Below, piece after piece: positions 1 to 7,962 of a stretch of DNA of 64,000 bases. The stretch is from positions 186,001 to 250,000 of the forward strand of contig NZ_JAHXRQ010000003.1 of NCBI RefSeq assembly GCF_019392335.1, given 5' to 3'. The stretch comes from Mameliella sp. CS4 (lineage in GTDB: Bacteria; Pseudomonadota; Alphaproteobacteria; Rhodobacterales; Rhodobacteraceae). Each line of letters starts with the position of its first letter. Position 1 is the stretch's first letter. Below the pieces are notes generated by a model. That model was not told where the DNA came from. It was given only the letters and a program-made list of their open reading frames with translations, and searched no databases. Both the position numbers and the translations under genes were made by a program.

Positions 1-478
1 CAACGCCTGGCAGAACCGGCAGGTGAAACGCGCCTTCGGGGCGCTGGACGACGCGGCGCTGGTCAAGGACCGAAAGGCCTTTTTCGGGTCGATCCTGGGG
101 ACGGCGAACCACCTGCTCTGGGGGGACATGATCTGGATGTCGCGCTTTTCCGACACCCCGCGCCCCGAGGGGGGCATCAAGGAAAGCCCGGCGCTGACCG
201 CCTCACGCGGGGATTGGGAAATCGCGCGGTTCCGCACGGATGCCGATATCCTGCTCTGGGCGGAACAACTGCGGGCGGTGGAGCTTGCGGGGGAATTGTC
301 GTGGTATTCGGGTGCGGTGGGGCGCAATGTGTCAAAGCCGATGGCGCTGTGTGTCACGCATATGTTCAACCATCAAACCCACCATCGCGGCCAGATCCAT
401 GCCATGCTGACGGCCGCCGGTGTCGCGGCCCCGGTGAGCGATCTGGCCTTCATGCCGGAAGAGGGCCCCTGGCTGTGA
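1..478 (+). CDS. DinB family protein, 5' end cut off by window
   Basis: The reading frame is open from the first bases of the window (residues N-A-W-Q-N-R-Q-V-K-R before the first internal Met at 23) and ends with TGA at 476-478, so the N-terminus is missing. DinB proteins are four-helix-bundle, metal-binding proteins. The N-A-W-Q-N start, the G-T-A-N-H-L-L-W-G-D segment with its His, and the late H-M-F-N-H-Q-T-H-H-R-G-Q motif supply the usual three metal-ligand histidines. Members of this family are often DNA-damage induced or act as thiol-dependent transferases, but the substrate cannot be told here. About 100 bases separate it from acuI. Family assignment is good; biochemical role is open. 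Confidence 0.85.
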   Translation, partial: NAWQNRQVKRAFGALDDAALVKDRKAFFGSILGTANHLLWGDMIWMSRFSDTPRPEGGIKESPALTASRGDWEIARFRTDADILLWAEQLRAVELAGELSWYSGAVGRNVSKPMALCVTHMFNHQTHHRGQIHAMLTAAGVAAPVSDLAFMPEEGPWL

Positions 479-579
479 CCGGGACGCCGGACGGACGCTG
501 TTTCGCCTGACGGCGAAAGACGCCCCGCCCGCCGTCCCGCAGGGGCCGTGTAAAACGAAATCAGAGAAGGGAGAGACCC

Positions 580-1575
580 ATGTTCAAGGCACTGGTTGTC
601 GACAAGGACGAAGAGAGCGGCAAGACCTCTGCCGCGGTACGGGACATCGGTCTGGATGACCTGCCCGGCGGCGAGGTGACGGTGGCGGTCGAGTATTCAA
701 CCGTCAACTACAAGGACGGGCTGTGCATCGGTCCGGGGGGCGGGCTTGTCCGCAAGTACCCGCATGTGCCGGGCATCGATTTTGCCGGTACGGTCGAGGA
801 CTCCTCGGACGACCGCTACAAGCCCGGCGACAAGGTCGTGCTGACCGGCTGGCGCGTCGGAGAGGCGCATTGGGGCGGCTATGCGCAAAAGGCGCGGGTC
901 AAGGCCGACTGGCTGGTGCCACTGCCCGAGGGGATGGACTCGCGCGCGGCCATGGCCGTGGGCACCGCAGGGCTGACCGCCATGCTGGCGGTCATGGCGC
1001 TGGAAGATCACGGGCTGGAGCCGGGTCACGGGCCGGTCCTGGTGACGGGGGCCGCTGGCGGTGTCGGCTCGGTCGCCACGGCGATCCTGGCTCGTCTGGG
1101 CCACGAGGTGGCTGCGGTTACCGGACGGCCGGAACAGGAAGAGTACCTTCGCGGGCTGGGTGCCACGCAGATCGTGCCGCGCGAGGACCTGTCGGAAGTC
1201 ACCCGCAAGCCGCTGGAAACCGAGCTTTGGGCCGGTTGCGTCGATGCGGTTGCGGGAGCGATGCTGGGCCGGGTGCTGAAGCAGATGAAATACGGCACCT
1301 CCGTCGCGGCCATCGGCCTTGCCGGCGGCGCGGCGATCGAGGGCGCGCTCATCACGCCCTTCATCCTGCGCGGCGTCAACCTTTTGGGTATCGACAGTGT
1401 CATGCAGCCTTATGACAACCGCGTCCGCGCCTGGCAAAGGATCGCGCGCGACCTGCCGATGGACAAGCTGGAGGCGATGGTCCAGCCGGCGACCCTTTCG
1501 GACCTTCCCGGCTTGGGCAAGGACATCCTCAAGGGGCAGGTCAAGGGCCGCGTGGTGGTGGATGTGAACGCATGA
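580..1575 (+). CDS. acuI: Acrylyl-CoA reductase AcuI / YhdH-type zinc-free MDR oxidoreductase
   Basis: 331 residues, the full length of the YhdH/AcuI branch of medium-chain dehydrogenases. The N-terminal GroES-like half carries STVNYKDGL and the PGIDFAG motif. The Rossmann half begins near residue 153 with VTGAAGGVGSVA, the NADPH loop. No catalytic or structural zinc cysteines are seen, as expected for the quinone-oxidoreductase-like branch. AcuI reduces acryloyl-CoA to propionyl-CoA; in roseobacters this clears acrylate from DMSP cleavage and serves 3-hydroxypropionate use. A good Shine-Dalgarno (gaagggagag) precedes the ATG. It overlaps the HIT gene by four bases (ATGA), so the two are co-transcribed. 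No other DMSP gene is nearby, so the exact substrate is inferred from family only. Confidence 0.85.
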   Translation: MFKALVVDKDEESGKTSAAVRDIGLDDLPGGEVTVAVEYSTVNYKDGLCIGPGGGLVRKYPHVPGIDFAGTVEDSSDDRYKPGDKVVLTGWRVGEAHWGGYAQKARVKADWLVPLPEGMDSRAAMAVGTAGLTAMLAVMALEDHGLEPGHGPVLVTGAAGGVGSVATAILARLGHEVAAVTGRPEQEEYLRGLGATQIVPREDLSEVTRKPLETELWAGCVDAVAGAMLGRVLKQMKYGTSVAAIGLAGGAAIEGALITPFILRGVNLLGIDSVMQPYDNRVRAWQRIARDLPMDKLEAMVQPATLSDLPGLGKDILKGQVKGRVVVDVNA

Positions 1576-1997
1576 GCTATGACGACCAGAATATCTTTGC
1601 CAAGATCCTGCGGGACGAGATCCCCTCGACCCGGGTCTACGAGGACGCGGACACGCTGTGCTTCATGGACATTTTCCCGCGGGCCGACGGTCATTGCCTG
1701 GTGATCCCAAGGACAGCCTGCCGCAACCTTCTGGACGCCTCGGCCGACCAGCTCGCCAGCGTCATGGCGACGACGCAGAAGGTGGCGAAGGCCGCAATGT
1801 CGGCGCTGGGCGCGGACGGTGTCACCGTGCAGCAGTTCAACGAGGCGCCGGGGGGGCAGGAGGTCTTTCACCTGCATTTCCACATCCTGCCACGCTGGGA
1901 AGGCGTCTCTCTGCGCCCGCCGGGGCAGCCCGGGGACATGGCGCAGATCTCGGAAATTGCCGGGAAAATGAGCAAGGCCCTGGACGGAACCGCATGA
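1572..1997 (+). CDS. HIT family nucleotide-binding hydrolase
   Basis: 141 residues, normal for the Hint/HinT branch of histidine-triad proteins, which hydrolyse adenosine phosphoramidates and related AMP conjugates in the cytoplasm. The triad is visible as H100-L-H102-F-H104 inside VFHLHFHILPR, and the N-terminal strand FAKILRDEIPSTRVYED is typical. Translation is coupled to acuI through an ATGA overlap, and a strong hairpin terminator follows 39 bases after the stop, so acuI-hit is a two-gene operon. The pairing does not reveal a specific substrate. Confidence 0.9.
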   Translation: MSYDDQNIFAKILRDEIPSTRVYEDADTLCFMDIFPRADGHCLVIPRTACRNLLDASADQLASVMATTQKVAKAAMSALGADGVTVQQFNEAPGGQEVFHLHFHILPRWEGVSLRPPGQPGDMAQISEIAGKMSKALDGTA

Positions 1998-2035
1998 CAT
2001 GACCCGCGCCCGCTGGGGCGGGCCTTGCCTTTGAC

Positions 2036-2075
2036 AGCCCCGCTGCCGGTTTCCGGTGGCGGGGCTATTTTGTTG
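2036..2075 (+). terminator. Rho-independent terminator of acuI-hit
   Basis: A 14-base stem (2036-2049 with 2053-2066, two G-U wobbles) with a three-base loop is followed by a T-rich run (attttgttgtt). It closes the acuI-hit operon. Confidence 0.85.
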
Positions 2076-2270
2076 TTCTGGCAACATTTTTGCGACCGGG
2101 GATGTCGCTTTTGGGGTCTCGAGTGTCTTGATGATTTGTCCTTAACCTCGTTTCCGGGTTAGGCTTTGAAGGTCGAGACGCCGAGCAGGGCGTCACGGAC
2201 ATGCAAGTGCCGGAAGACCGTTCCGCCCAGGGCGCACGCTTTCGGCAAGAAAAATCAAAGGGAGTGGGAC

Positions 2271-2684
2271 GTGTTCAAACGGATCATGGTGCCGGTCGAC
2301 CTCAAGCACATAGATCGCCTTGAAAAGGCGCTCGGATGTGCGGCCGACCTGGCACGACACTACGAGGCCACGGTGGTCTATGTGGGTGTCGCGGCGGCGA
2401 CCCCCAGTTCCATCGCGCATACGCCGGCGGAATTCGCCGAGAAACTCAAGGAATTCGCCGAGGCGCAGGCCGGGGCGCATGGGGTATCGACCGAACCCCA
2501 CGCCGTCACCAGCCACGACCCGTCGATTGACCTGGACCCGACGCTGTTGAAGGCGGTGGACGAGACCGGCGCGGACCTGGTCATCATGGCCAGCCATATT
2601 CCCAACATCACCGATTACATCTGGCCCTCGAACGGGGGCACGGTGGCGGGCCATGCCAAGGTTTCGGTCATGGTGGTGCGCTGA
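2271..2684 (+). CDS. Universal stress protein (UspA family)
   Basis: The GTG at 2271 follows a clear Shine-Dalgarno (gggag) and gives V-F-K-R-I-M-V-P-V-D, the standard Usp opening, for a protein of 137 residues. The longer frame back to 2166 adds a basic tail with no family resemblance. The fold is the single alpha/beta Usp domain: Asp in the first strand (VPVD), VIMASH near the end, and a final S-V-M-V-V strand. The usual G-x2-G-x9-G-(S/T) loop is replaced by ASHIPNITDYIWPSNGGTVAG, so ATP binding is uncertain. It lies 63 bases upstream of a BCCT transporter gene. Usp proteins regulate some osmolyte transporters (TeaD with the ectoine TRAP transporter TeaABC); a similar role here is inference. 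Confidence 0.85.
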   Translation: MFKRIMVPVDLKHIDRLEKALGCAADLARHYEATVVYVGVAAATPSSIAHTPAEFAEKLKEFAEAQAGAHGVSTEPHAVTSHDPSIDLDPTLLKAVDETGADLVIMASHIPNITDYIWPSNGGTVAGHAKVSVMVVR

Positions 2685-2747
2685 CGGCGAACAATTGGCG
2701 CACAGACGCCGATCCCTCAAGGAAACGCAAGTACAGGGAGGCCTCAC

Positions 2748-4577
2748 ATGGCTGACACCTCAGACGATCAGGGCATACCGGAGCCGGAAGGCGTCTCGGA
2801 CCTGATCGATACCGATTACGAAATCGGGCAGGACAACATTGAAACGCAGATCGGTCCTTTCGGTCTGGACATTCACAACCCGGTTTTCCTGATTTCCGGG
2901 CTGTCGATCATCGCTTTCGTCTTTTACACCCTCGCACTGCCGGAACAGGCGGGCGAACTCTTCAACTGGCTCTTTGGCACCGTGACCAAGGGGTTCGACT
3001 GGTTCTTCCTGGGCGCGGCGAACATCTTTGTCCTGTTCTGCCTTCTGCTGATCGTCCTGCCGGTGGGCAAGGTTCGGTTGGGTGGTCAGGACGCAACGCC
3101 GGACTATGGCTATGTCGGCTGGTTCGCGATGCTCTTTGCTGCGGGCATGGGCATCGGCCTGATGTTCTACGGCGTGTCCGAACCGATGAGCCACTTTTCC
3201 TCATCGTCCGGAGGGGCCTACCACAACGTGAGCTTTGCCGGAGACGTGCCGGAAGAGGGGGCCCCGGCCGGGTTCGAGAGCCGCGAGGCTTTTGATGCGG
3301 CGGTCGGCCTGACCAATCCCGATCCGGCGGCGCTGTCCGCCGCGCTGGACGAGGCTGTGCCGGCGGATCAACGTGACGCCTTCACCGTCTCCGCGAACCG
3401 TGCGGACTGGGCACCGCTGGGAGGTGCTGCAGCCGACGAACAAGAGGCCGTGCGTCTGGCCTTTGCGGCGACGATCTTCCACTGGGGTCTGCACCCCTGG
3501 GCGATCTATGCCATCGTGGCCCTGGCGCTTGCGCTCTTCTCCTACAACAAGGGGCTGCCGCTGACGCTGCGCTCTGCTTTCTACCCGCTCCTTGGGGATC
3601 GCGTCTGGGGCTGGTGGGGTCACATCATCGACACGCTGGCGGTCTTTGCCACGCTTTTCGGTCTGGCGACCTCTCTGGGCTTTGGCGCGACACAGGCGAA
3701 CGCGGGTCTGAACGAGCTCTTCGGCATTCCCGTGGGATCGGCGACCGAAGTGGTCCTGATCACCGCGATCACCGCCGTGGCGCTGGTTTCGGTGGTGCGT
3801 GGCCTCGACGGTGGGGTCAAGGTCCTGTCCGAGATCAACATGGGCCTTGCCTTCCTGCTGCTGATCTTTGTGTTGCTGACCGGACCGACGATCCTGCTGC
3901 TCACGGGTTTCGTCGATTACCTCGTGGCCTACATCGAGTATCTTCCGGCACTGTCCAACCCGCTGACTCAGACCATTGCGGGCGAATCCGGCCGGGCCGA
4001 TGTCAACTTCAGCCAGGGCTGGACCTCGTTCTACTGGGCCTGGTGGATCTCCTGGTCACCCTTCGTCGGCATGTTCATCGCCCGCGTCAGCCGTGGCCGT
4101 ACCGTGCGCGAGTTCATCATCTGCGTGCTGCTGATCCCCTCGCTGGTCTGCGTGCTGTGGATGAGCGTCTTTGGCGGCACCGCTGTGCACCAGGTCGTGG
4201 CTGACGGCTATACTGCCGCGCAGAGCGCCTCGCTGGAGCTCAAGCTGTTCAAGATGCTGGACGAGCTGCCGCTGGCGGCCATCACCTCCTTCATCGGGAT
4301 CATCCTGGTGATCGTGTTCTTCGTCACCTCCTCGGACTCCGGGTCGCTGGTGATCGACACGATCACGGCGGGCGGCAAGGTCGACGCGCCGGTGCCGCAG
4401 CGGGTGTTCTGGTGTATCTTCGAAGGGGCCGTGGCCATCGTGCTGCTGCTCTCGGCGGGTGGCTTGTCGTCGTTGCAGTCGATGGTGATCTCCACCGGTC
4501 TGCCGTTCACGGTGGTCCTGCTGGTGATGTGCTATGCCATCTGGAAAGGCCTGCTGGCCGAGCGGAAGGCGCTGTAA
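2748..4577 (+). CDS. BCCT family betaine/choline/carnitine transporter with loop insertion
   Basis: 609 residues. The N-terminal tail is acidic and cytosolic, followed by about twelve hydrophobic helices. Family marks are the glycine-rich GMGIGLMFYGVSEP in TM3, FHWGLHPWAIYA near residue 243, and the TM8 block FYWAWWISWSPFVG with the Trp cluster that forms the quaternary-ammonium aromatic box. BCCT carriers take up glycine betaine, choline, carnitine or DMSP with sodium or protons across the inner membrane. Between TM3 and the FHWG helix there are about 85 residues (roughly 150-232) where BetP-type carriers have a short loop; the extra segment is acidic and Ala/Asp rich. No long regulatory C-terminal domain is present. 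The substrate is not decided by sequence; the corrinoid and betaine genes about 45 kb away make a betaine plausible. Confidence 0.92.
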   Translation: MADTSDDQGIPEPEGVSDLIDTDYEIGQDNIETQIGPFGLDIHNPVFLISGLSIIAFVFYTLALPEQAGELFNWLFGTVTKGFDWFFLGAANIFVLFCLLLIVLPVGKVRLGGQDATPDYGYVGWFAMLFAAGMGIGLMFYGVSEPMSHFSSSSGGAYHNVSFAGDVPEEGAPAGFESREAFDAAVGLTNPDPAALSAALDEAVPADQRDAFTVSANRADWAPLGGAAADEQEAVRLAFAATIFHWGLHPWAIYAIVALALALFSYNKGLPLTLRSAFYPLLGDRVWGWWGHIIDTLAVFATLFGLATSLGFGATQANAGLNELFGIPVGSATEVVLITAITAVALVSVVRGLDGGVKVLSEINMGLAFLLLIFVLLTGPTILLLTGFVDYLVAYIEYLPALSNPLTQTIAGESGRADVNFSQGWTSFYWAWWISWSPFVGMFIARVSRGRTVREFIICVLLIPSLVCVLWMSVFGGTAVHQVVADGYTAAQSASLELKLFKMLDELPLAAITSFIGIILVIVFFVTSSDSGSLVIDTITAGGKVDAPVPQRVFWCIFEGAVAIVLLLSAGGLSSLQSMVISTGLPFTVVLLVMCYAIWKGLLAERKAL

Positions 4578-4602
4578 GCCCCTTTCGCCCCCCAAGACAG
4601 GA

Positions 4603-4634
4603 AAGGCCCCGGCGGTGACGCCGGGGCCTTTTCC
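4603..4634 (+). terminator. Rho-independent terminator of BCCT gene
   Basis: A perfect 12-base stem (4603-4614 with 4619-4630), loop gtga, is followed by T residues (ccttttcc). It lies 25 bases after the transporter stop. Confidence 0.9.
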
Positions 4635-4711
4635 GTTTCCGGCGGAGGCATGGGTTGACGCGCGGCGTCACAGGCGCATTGTCACCGCCACTTAAGAGCG
4701 ATTGGGGTGAC

Positions 4712-5911
4712 ATGCTGGATATCGATTTCGTGCGGGCGCAGTTTCCCGCCTTTGCCCAACCCGCCCTGCAGGGGCAGGCCTTCTTTGAAAACGCCGGCGG
4801 CTCTTATGCCTGCCAGCCGGTGATCGACCGGCTGACGCGCTTTTACACCGAACGCAAGGTGCAGCCCTACGGCCCCTTTGCCGCCAGCGAGGCAGGTGGC
4901 GCCGAGATGGACGAGGCACGCAGCCGGCTGTCGGCGTTGCTGGGTGTGGACACCGATGAGCTGAGCTTTGGCCCCTCGACGACGCAGAACACCTATGTCC
5001 TTGCGCGCGCCTTTCGGCAGTTCATGCAGCCCGGAGAGGCGATTGTCGTCACGAACCAGGATCACGAGGCCAATTCCGGCCCCTGGCGCCGGCTGGAGGC
5101 CGAGGGTATCGAGATCCGCGAATGGAAGATCGACCCGGACACCGGCCATCTTGACCCCGAGGCGCTGGAACCGCTGCTGGATGAAAAGGTCCGGCTGGTC
5201 TGCTTTCCGCATTGTTCCAACGTCGTCGGAGAGATCAACCCGGTGACCGAGATCACCGCCCGCGCCCATGCGGCGGGGGCTTTTGTCTGTGTCGACGGGG
5301 TCAGCTATGCGCCGCACGGGTTTCCGGACGTGGGTGACCTGGGGCCGGATATCTACCTGTTTTCCAGCTACAAGACATATGGCCCCCACCAGGGCATCAT
5401 GGTGATCCGCCGGACCTTGGCCGAGGTGTTGCCGAACCAGGCGCATTATTTCAACGGTGATGTGCTGACCAAGAAGTTCACCCCCGCCGGGCCGGACCAT
5501 GCCCAGGTGGCGGCCTGCGCCGGGATGGTGGATTACGTCGAGGCGCTGGCTAACCATCACGGCTGCGGTGCGCATGACCTGCACGACCTGATGCGCGCGC
5601 ATGAGACAAGGCTGTTGCAGCCCCTGCTGGACGCGGTTTCGGAGCGCAACGGGATCCGCCTGCTGGGGCCGCGTGATGCGGCCAACCGCGCGCCGACCGT
5701 GGCGCTGGCCTTGCCGACCTCCGCCGAAGCTGCCGCGACAGAGCTGGCCGCGCATGGGATCATGGCCGGGGGCAGCGATTTCTACGCGGTGCGCCCCTTG
5801 CAGGCGATGGGGATCGACCCGGACCGGGGGGTGCTGCGCCTGTCCTTCGTCCACTACACCGGCGAGGAAGAAGTGGCCAAGCTGATCGAGGCGCTGGACG
5901 CGGTTCTCTGA
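4712..5911 (+). CDS. Class V aminotransferase / cysteine desulfurase-like PLP enzyme
   Basis: 399 residues from the ATG at 4712, preceded by ggggtga; an upstream in-frame TTG at 4655 would add a segment unlike the family and overlap the terminator region. This is fold-type I PLP chemistry. FFENAGGSYACQPV starts the fold, ATNQDHEANSGPW-like residues hold the ring-stacking His, FVCVDGVSYAPHG holds the PLP Asp, and SSYKTYGPHQG carries the Schiff-base lysine (about K221). The closest resemblance is to the cysteine desulfurase-like group. There is no convincing mobile catalytic-cysteine loop of the IscS type, so desulfuration or another alpha/beta-elimination or epimerisation are all possible. It is followed by the photolyase gene after 66 bases and may be co-transcribed. 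Confidence 0.85.
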   Translation: MLDIDFVRAQFPAFAQPALQGQAFFENAGGSYACQPVIDRLTRFYTERKVQPYGPFAASEAGGAEMDEARSRLSALLGVDTDELSFGPSTTQNTYVLARAFRQFMQPGEAIVVTNQDHEANSGPWRRLEAEGIEIREWKIDPDTGHLDPEALEPLLDEKVRLVCFPHCSNVVGEINPVTEITARAHAAGAFVCVDGVSYAPHGFPDVGDLGPDIYLFSSYKTYGPHQGIMVIRRTLAEVLPNQAHYFNGDVLTKKFTPAGPDHAQVAACAGMVDYVEALANHHGCGAHDLHDLMRAHETRLLQPLLDAVSERNGIRLLGPRDAANRAPTVALALPTSAEAAATELAAHGIMAGGSDFYAVRPLQAMGIDPDRGVLRLSFVHYTGEEEVAKLIEALDAVL

Positions 5912-5977
5912 TTCCGGGGCTTGCCCTTTGGCGGCACGCGCTATGTCGCATCCGGCAAGCCAGTGAAGGAGCGCGCC

Positions 5978-7399
5978 TTGTCCGACACCTCTCCCGTCAT
6001 CCTCTGGGTCCGGCGCGACCTGCGCCTGTCCGACCACGCCGCGCTGCAGGCCGCCTGCAAGGCCGGGCGCCCGGTGATCCCGGTGGTGATCCGCGACGCG
6101 GTGATGGACGGCCTGGGGGCCGCGCCGAAATGGCGGATGGGGCTGGGCATCGGGCATTTCGCCCAGCGGCTGAAGGACAAGGGGTCATACCTTGTGCTGC
6201 GGTCTGGCGATCCGGCGGCGGTGCTCAAGGCGCTGGTGGACGAAACCGGGGCAGGGGCCGTCTACTGGATGCGGGCCTACGATCCGGCGAGTGTGGAGCG
6301 GGACAAAGCCGTCAAGTCCGCGCTGAAGGAGGCAGGCGTCGAAGCCACCAGCTTTGCCGGGCACCTGATATTCGAACCTTGGAGTGTCGAGACGCAACAG
6401 GGCGGGTTCTACAAGGTCTTTACCCCGTTCTGGAAAGCGGTGCGGGGGCGGGACGTGGCCTCTCCTTTGCCGACGCCGGGGCGGATACCGGAACCGGAAA
6501 CCTGGCCGCGCAGCGAGAGGCTGGAGGACTGGGCACTGGGGGCCGCGATGCGGCGCGGTGGGGATGTCGTGCGCCCCTGGGTGCAACTGGGCGAAGACGC
6601 GGCGCAGGGCCGGCTGGGCGCCTTCATCGCAGAAAAAGTGGCAGGTTACGGAGACACGCGCGATCTGCCCTGGATCGATGGCACCTCATGCCTGAGTGAG
6701 AACCTGGCCCTGGGCGAGATCACCCCGGCGCAGTGCTGGCACGCCGGGCGCCGCGCGATGGAAGACGGCAAGAAAGGGGCCGAGACCTTTCTCAAGGAAC
6801 TGGCCTGGCGCGAGTTCGCCTACCATCTGATGTGGCACACGCCGCATCTGCTGGACAGCAACTGGCGCGAGGAATGGGAGGCCTTTCCCTGGAACGAGGA
6901 CGAGACCCGTGCGGAGGTCATCGCCTGGAAGCAGGGCCGCACCGGCATTCCCTTTGTCGATGCGGGCATGCGTGAGATGTATGTCTCGGGGCGGATGCAC
7001 AACCGCACGCGGATGGTCGTGGCCTCTTACCTGACCAAGCACTTGCTGACGCATTGGAAGATCGGGATGCGCTGGTTCGAGGATTGCCTGATCGACTGGG
7101 ACCCGGCCTCGAACGCGATGGGCTGGCAGTGGTCGGCAGGGTCCGGTCCGGACGCCACGCCCTATTTCCGGGTCTTCAATCCCGTCACCCAGCGCGACAA
7201 GTTCGATCCGAAAAGGACATACATCGAGCGCTGGATCGCCGAAGGGCGCAAGCACCCATCCGAAGAGGCGCTGAGCTATTTCGATGCGGTCCCGGTCAGC
7301 TGGGGGCTGTCCGCCTCTGACGGCTACCCGGACCCGGTGGTCGCCGCGGATGTGGGGCGCAAGCGCGCCCTCGCGGCCTATGAAAATCGCGGCTTCTGA
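5978..7399 (+). CDS. phrB: Deoxyribodipyrimidine photolyase (class I CPD photolyase)
   Basis: 473 residues from TTG 5978 (M-S-D-T-S-P-V-I-L-W-V-R-R-D-L-R), with gaaggag seven bases upstream; an in-frame GTG at 5963 is the alternative. The N-terminal alpha/beta antenna domain holds VRRDLRLSDH. The C-terminal FAD domain contains FLKELAWREFAYHL, GIPFVDAGMREMYVSGRMHN, the MHNRTRM motif near residue 340, and DWDPASNAMGWQW with AGSGPDATPYFRVFNP. These match class I CPD photolyases, which use FADH- and blue light to split cyclobutane pyrimidine dimers in DNA. It stands before a lipoprotein on the opposite strand and cfa. In R. sphaeroides a photolyase (phrA) and cfaA are both in the sigma-E/ChrR singlet-oxygen regulon, so the neighbourhood fits light stress, but I did not find a convincing sigma-E promoter. 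Confidence 0.95.
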   Translation: MSDTSPVILWVRRDLRLSDHAALQAACKAGRPVIPVVIRDAVMDGLGAAPKWRMGLGIGHFAQRLKDKGSYLVLRSGDPAAVLKALVDETGAGAVYWMRAYDPASVERDKAVKSALKEAGVEATSFAGHLIFEPWSVETQQGGFYKVFTPFWKAVRGRDVASPLPTPGRIPEPETWPRSERLEDWALGAAMRRGGDVVRPWVQLGEDAAQGRLGAFIAEKVAGYGDTRDLPWIDGTSCLSENLALGEITPAQCWHAGRRAMEDGKKGAETFLKELAWREFAYHLMWHTPHLLDSNWREEWEAFPWNEDETRAEVIAWKQGRTGIPFVDAGMREMYVSGRMHNRTRMVVASYLTKHLLTHWKIGMRWFEDCLIDWDPASNAMGWQWSAGSGPDATPYFRVFNPVTQRDKFDPKRTYIERWIAEGRKHPSEEALSYFDAVPVSWGLSASDGYPDPVVAADVGRKRALAAYENRGF

Positions 7400-7415
7400 C
7401 TCCGTGCCGGAAGGC

Positions 7416-7817
7416 TCAGTTGGTCACGCCGCCCATGCGGTCCATCTTGACCCAGCCGCTGGAATTGCCGGCATAGGCGATCTTGCAGACCGGCTTGGCA
7501 TCGGAACAGGTCTCGACATAGCCGCCTTCGCCGGGGGCGAGGGTGCCGACCTTTTGCGTGAACTCGACGTCGCTGTAGACCGCGATGGGCAGGGCGGACA
7601 TGTTGAAGTAGGGGATGTCGCGCGCCACGTTGCGTTCCCAGGACCCGCCGGAAACCGGCTTGGGCTGCACTTCGCGGACGGGTTCGGACAGGGTCATGGC
7701 CGGTCGCGCCTGCGGAGCCTTGGTCTCACCTTTCTCGACGCCGACGAAACTCATCACCTTGCCGCATCCAGAGGTTGCAAGAGCCATGAGGCACACCGCT
7801 ACCAAATGCTTTTTCAT
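7416..7817 (-). CDS. SH3-like domain putative lipoprotein
   Basis: 133 residues. The N-terminal signal (MKKHLVAVCLMALATSGCGK) ends in a lipobox-like T-S-G-C with Cys18 as the likely lipidated residue. A Pro/Lys-rich linker follows, then a bacterial SH3-like fold (roughly residues 55-130): an S-x-W-x-R-N-V-A opening, a run through P-I-A-V-Y-S-D-V, and a G-W-V-K-M final strand. Two cysteines in ETCSDAKPVCK could form a periplasmic disulfide. Such proteins usually bind cell-wall peptides or act as envelope scaffolds. It is a lone minus-strand gene between phrB and cfa, with a separate promoter region shared divergently with cfa. The specific function is unknown. Confidence 0.75.
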   Translation of the reverse strand: MKKHLVAVCLMALATSGCGKVMSFVGVEKGETKAPQARPAMTLSEPVREVQPKPVSGGSWERNVARDIPYFNMSALPIAVYSDVEFTQKVGTLAPGEGGYVETCSDAKPVCKIAYAGNSSGWVKMDRMGGVTN

Positions 7818-7902
7818 CTGTCATCTCCCGTTGTGAGGGAACGTTTCGCTCCGGACTGATACCAGAAAACACCATGTTGAAGAAAATCCAAAGCACAAAT
7901 CC

Positions 7903-7930
7903 TTGCCACAGGTGGTTTGGGACATAAACT
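7903..7930 (+). promoter_or_regulatory. Candidate sigma-70 promoter of cfa
   Basis: TTGCCA (7903-7908) and TAAACT (7925-7930) are spaced by 16 bases in an AT-rich stretch, 32 bases before the chosen cfa ATG. The matches to TTGACA/TATAAT are 5/6 and 4/6. The same TTG could be read as a start codon giving 20 extra residues, which I judge less likely. Confidence 0.4.
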
Positions 7931-7962
7931 TCGATAAAATATCGGCTTCTCGAAAGAAATCT

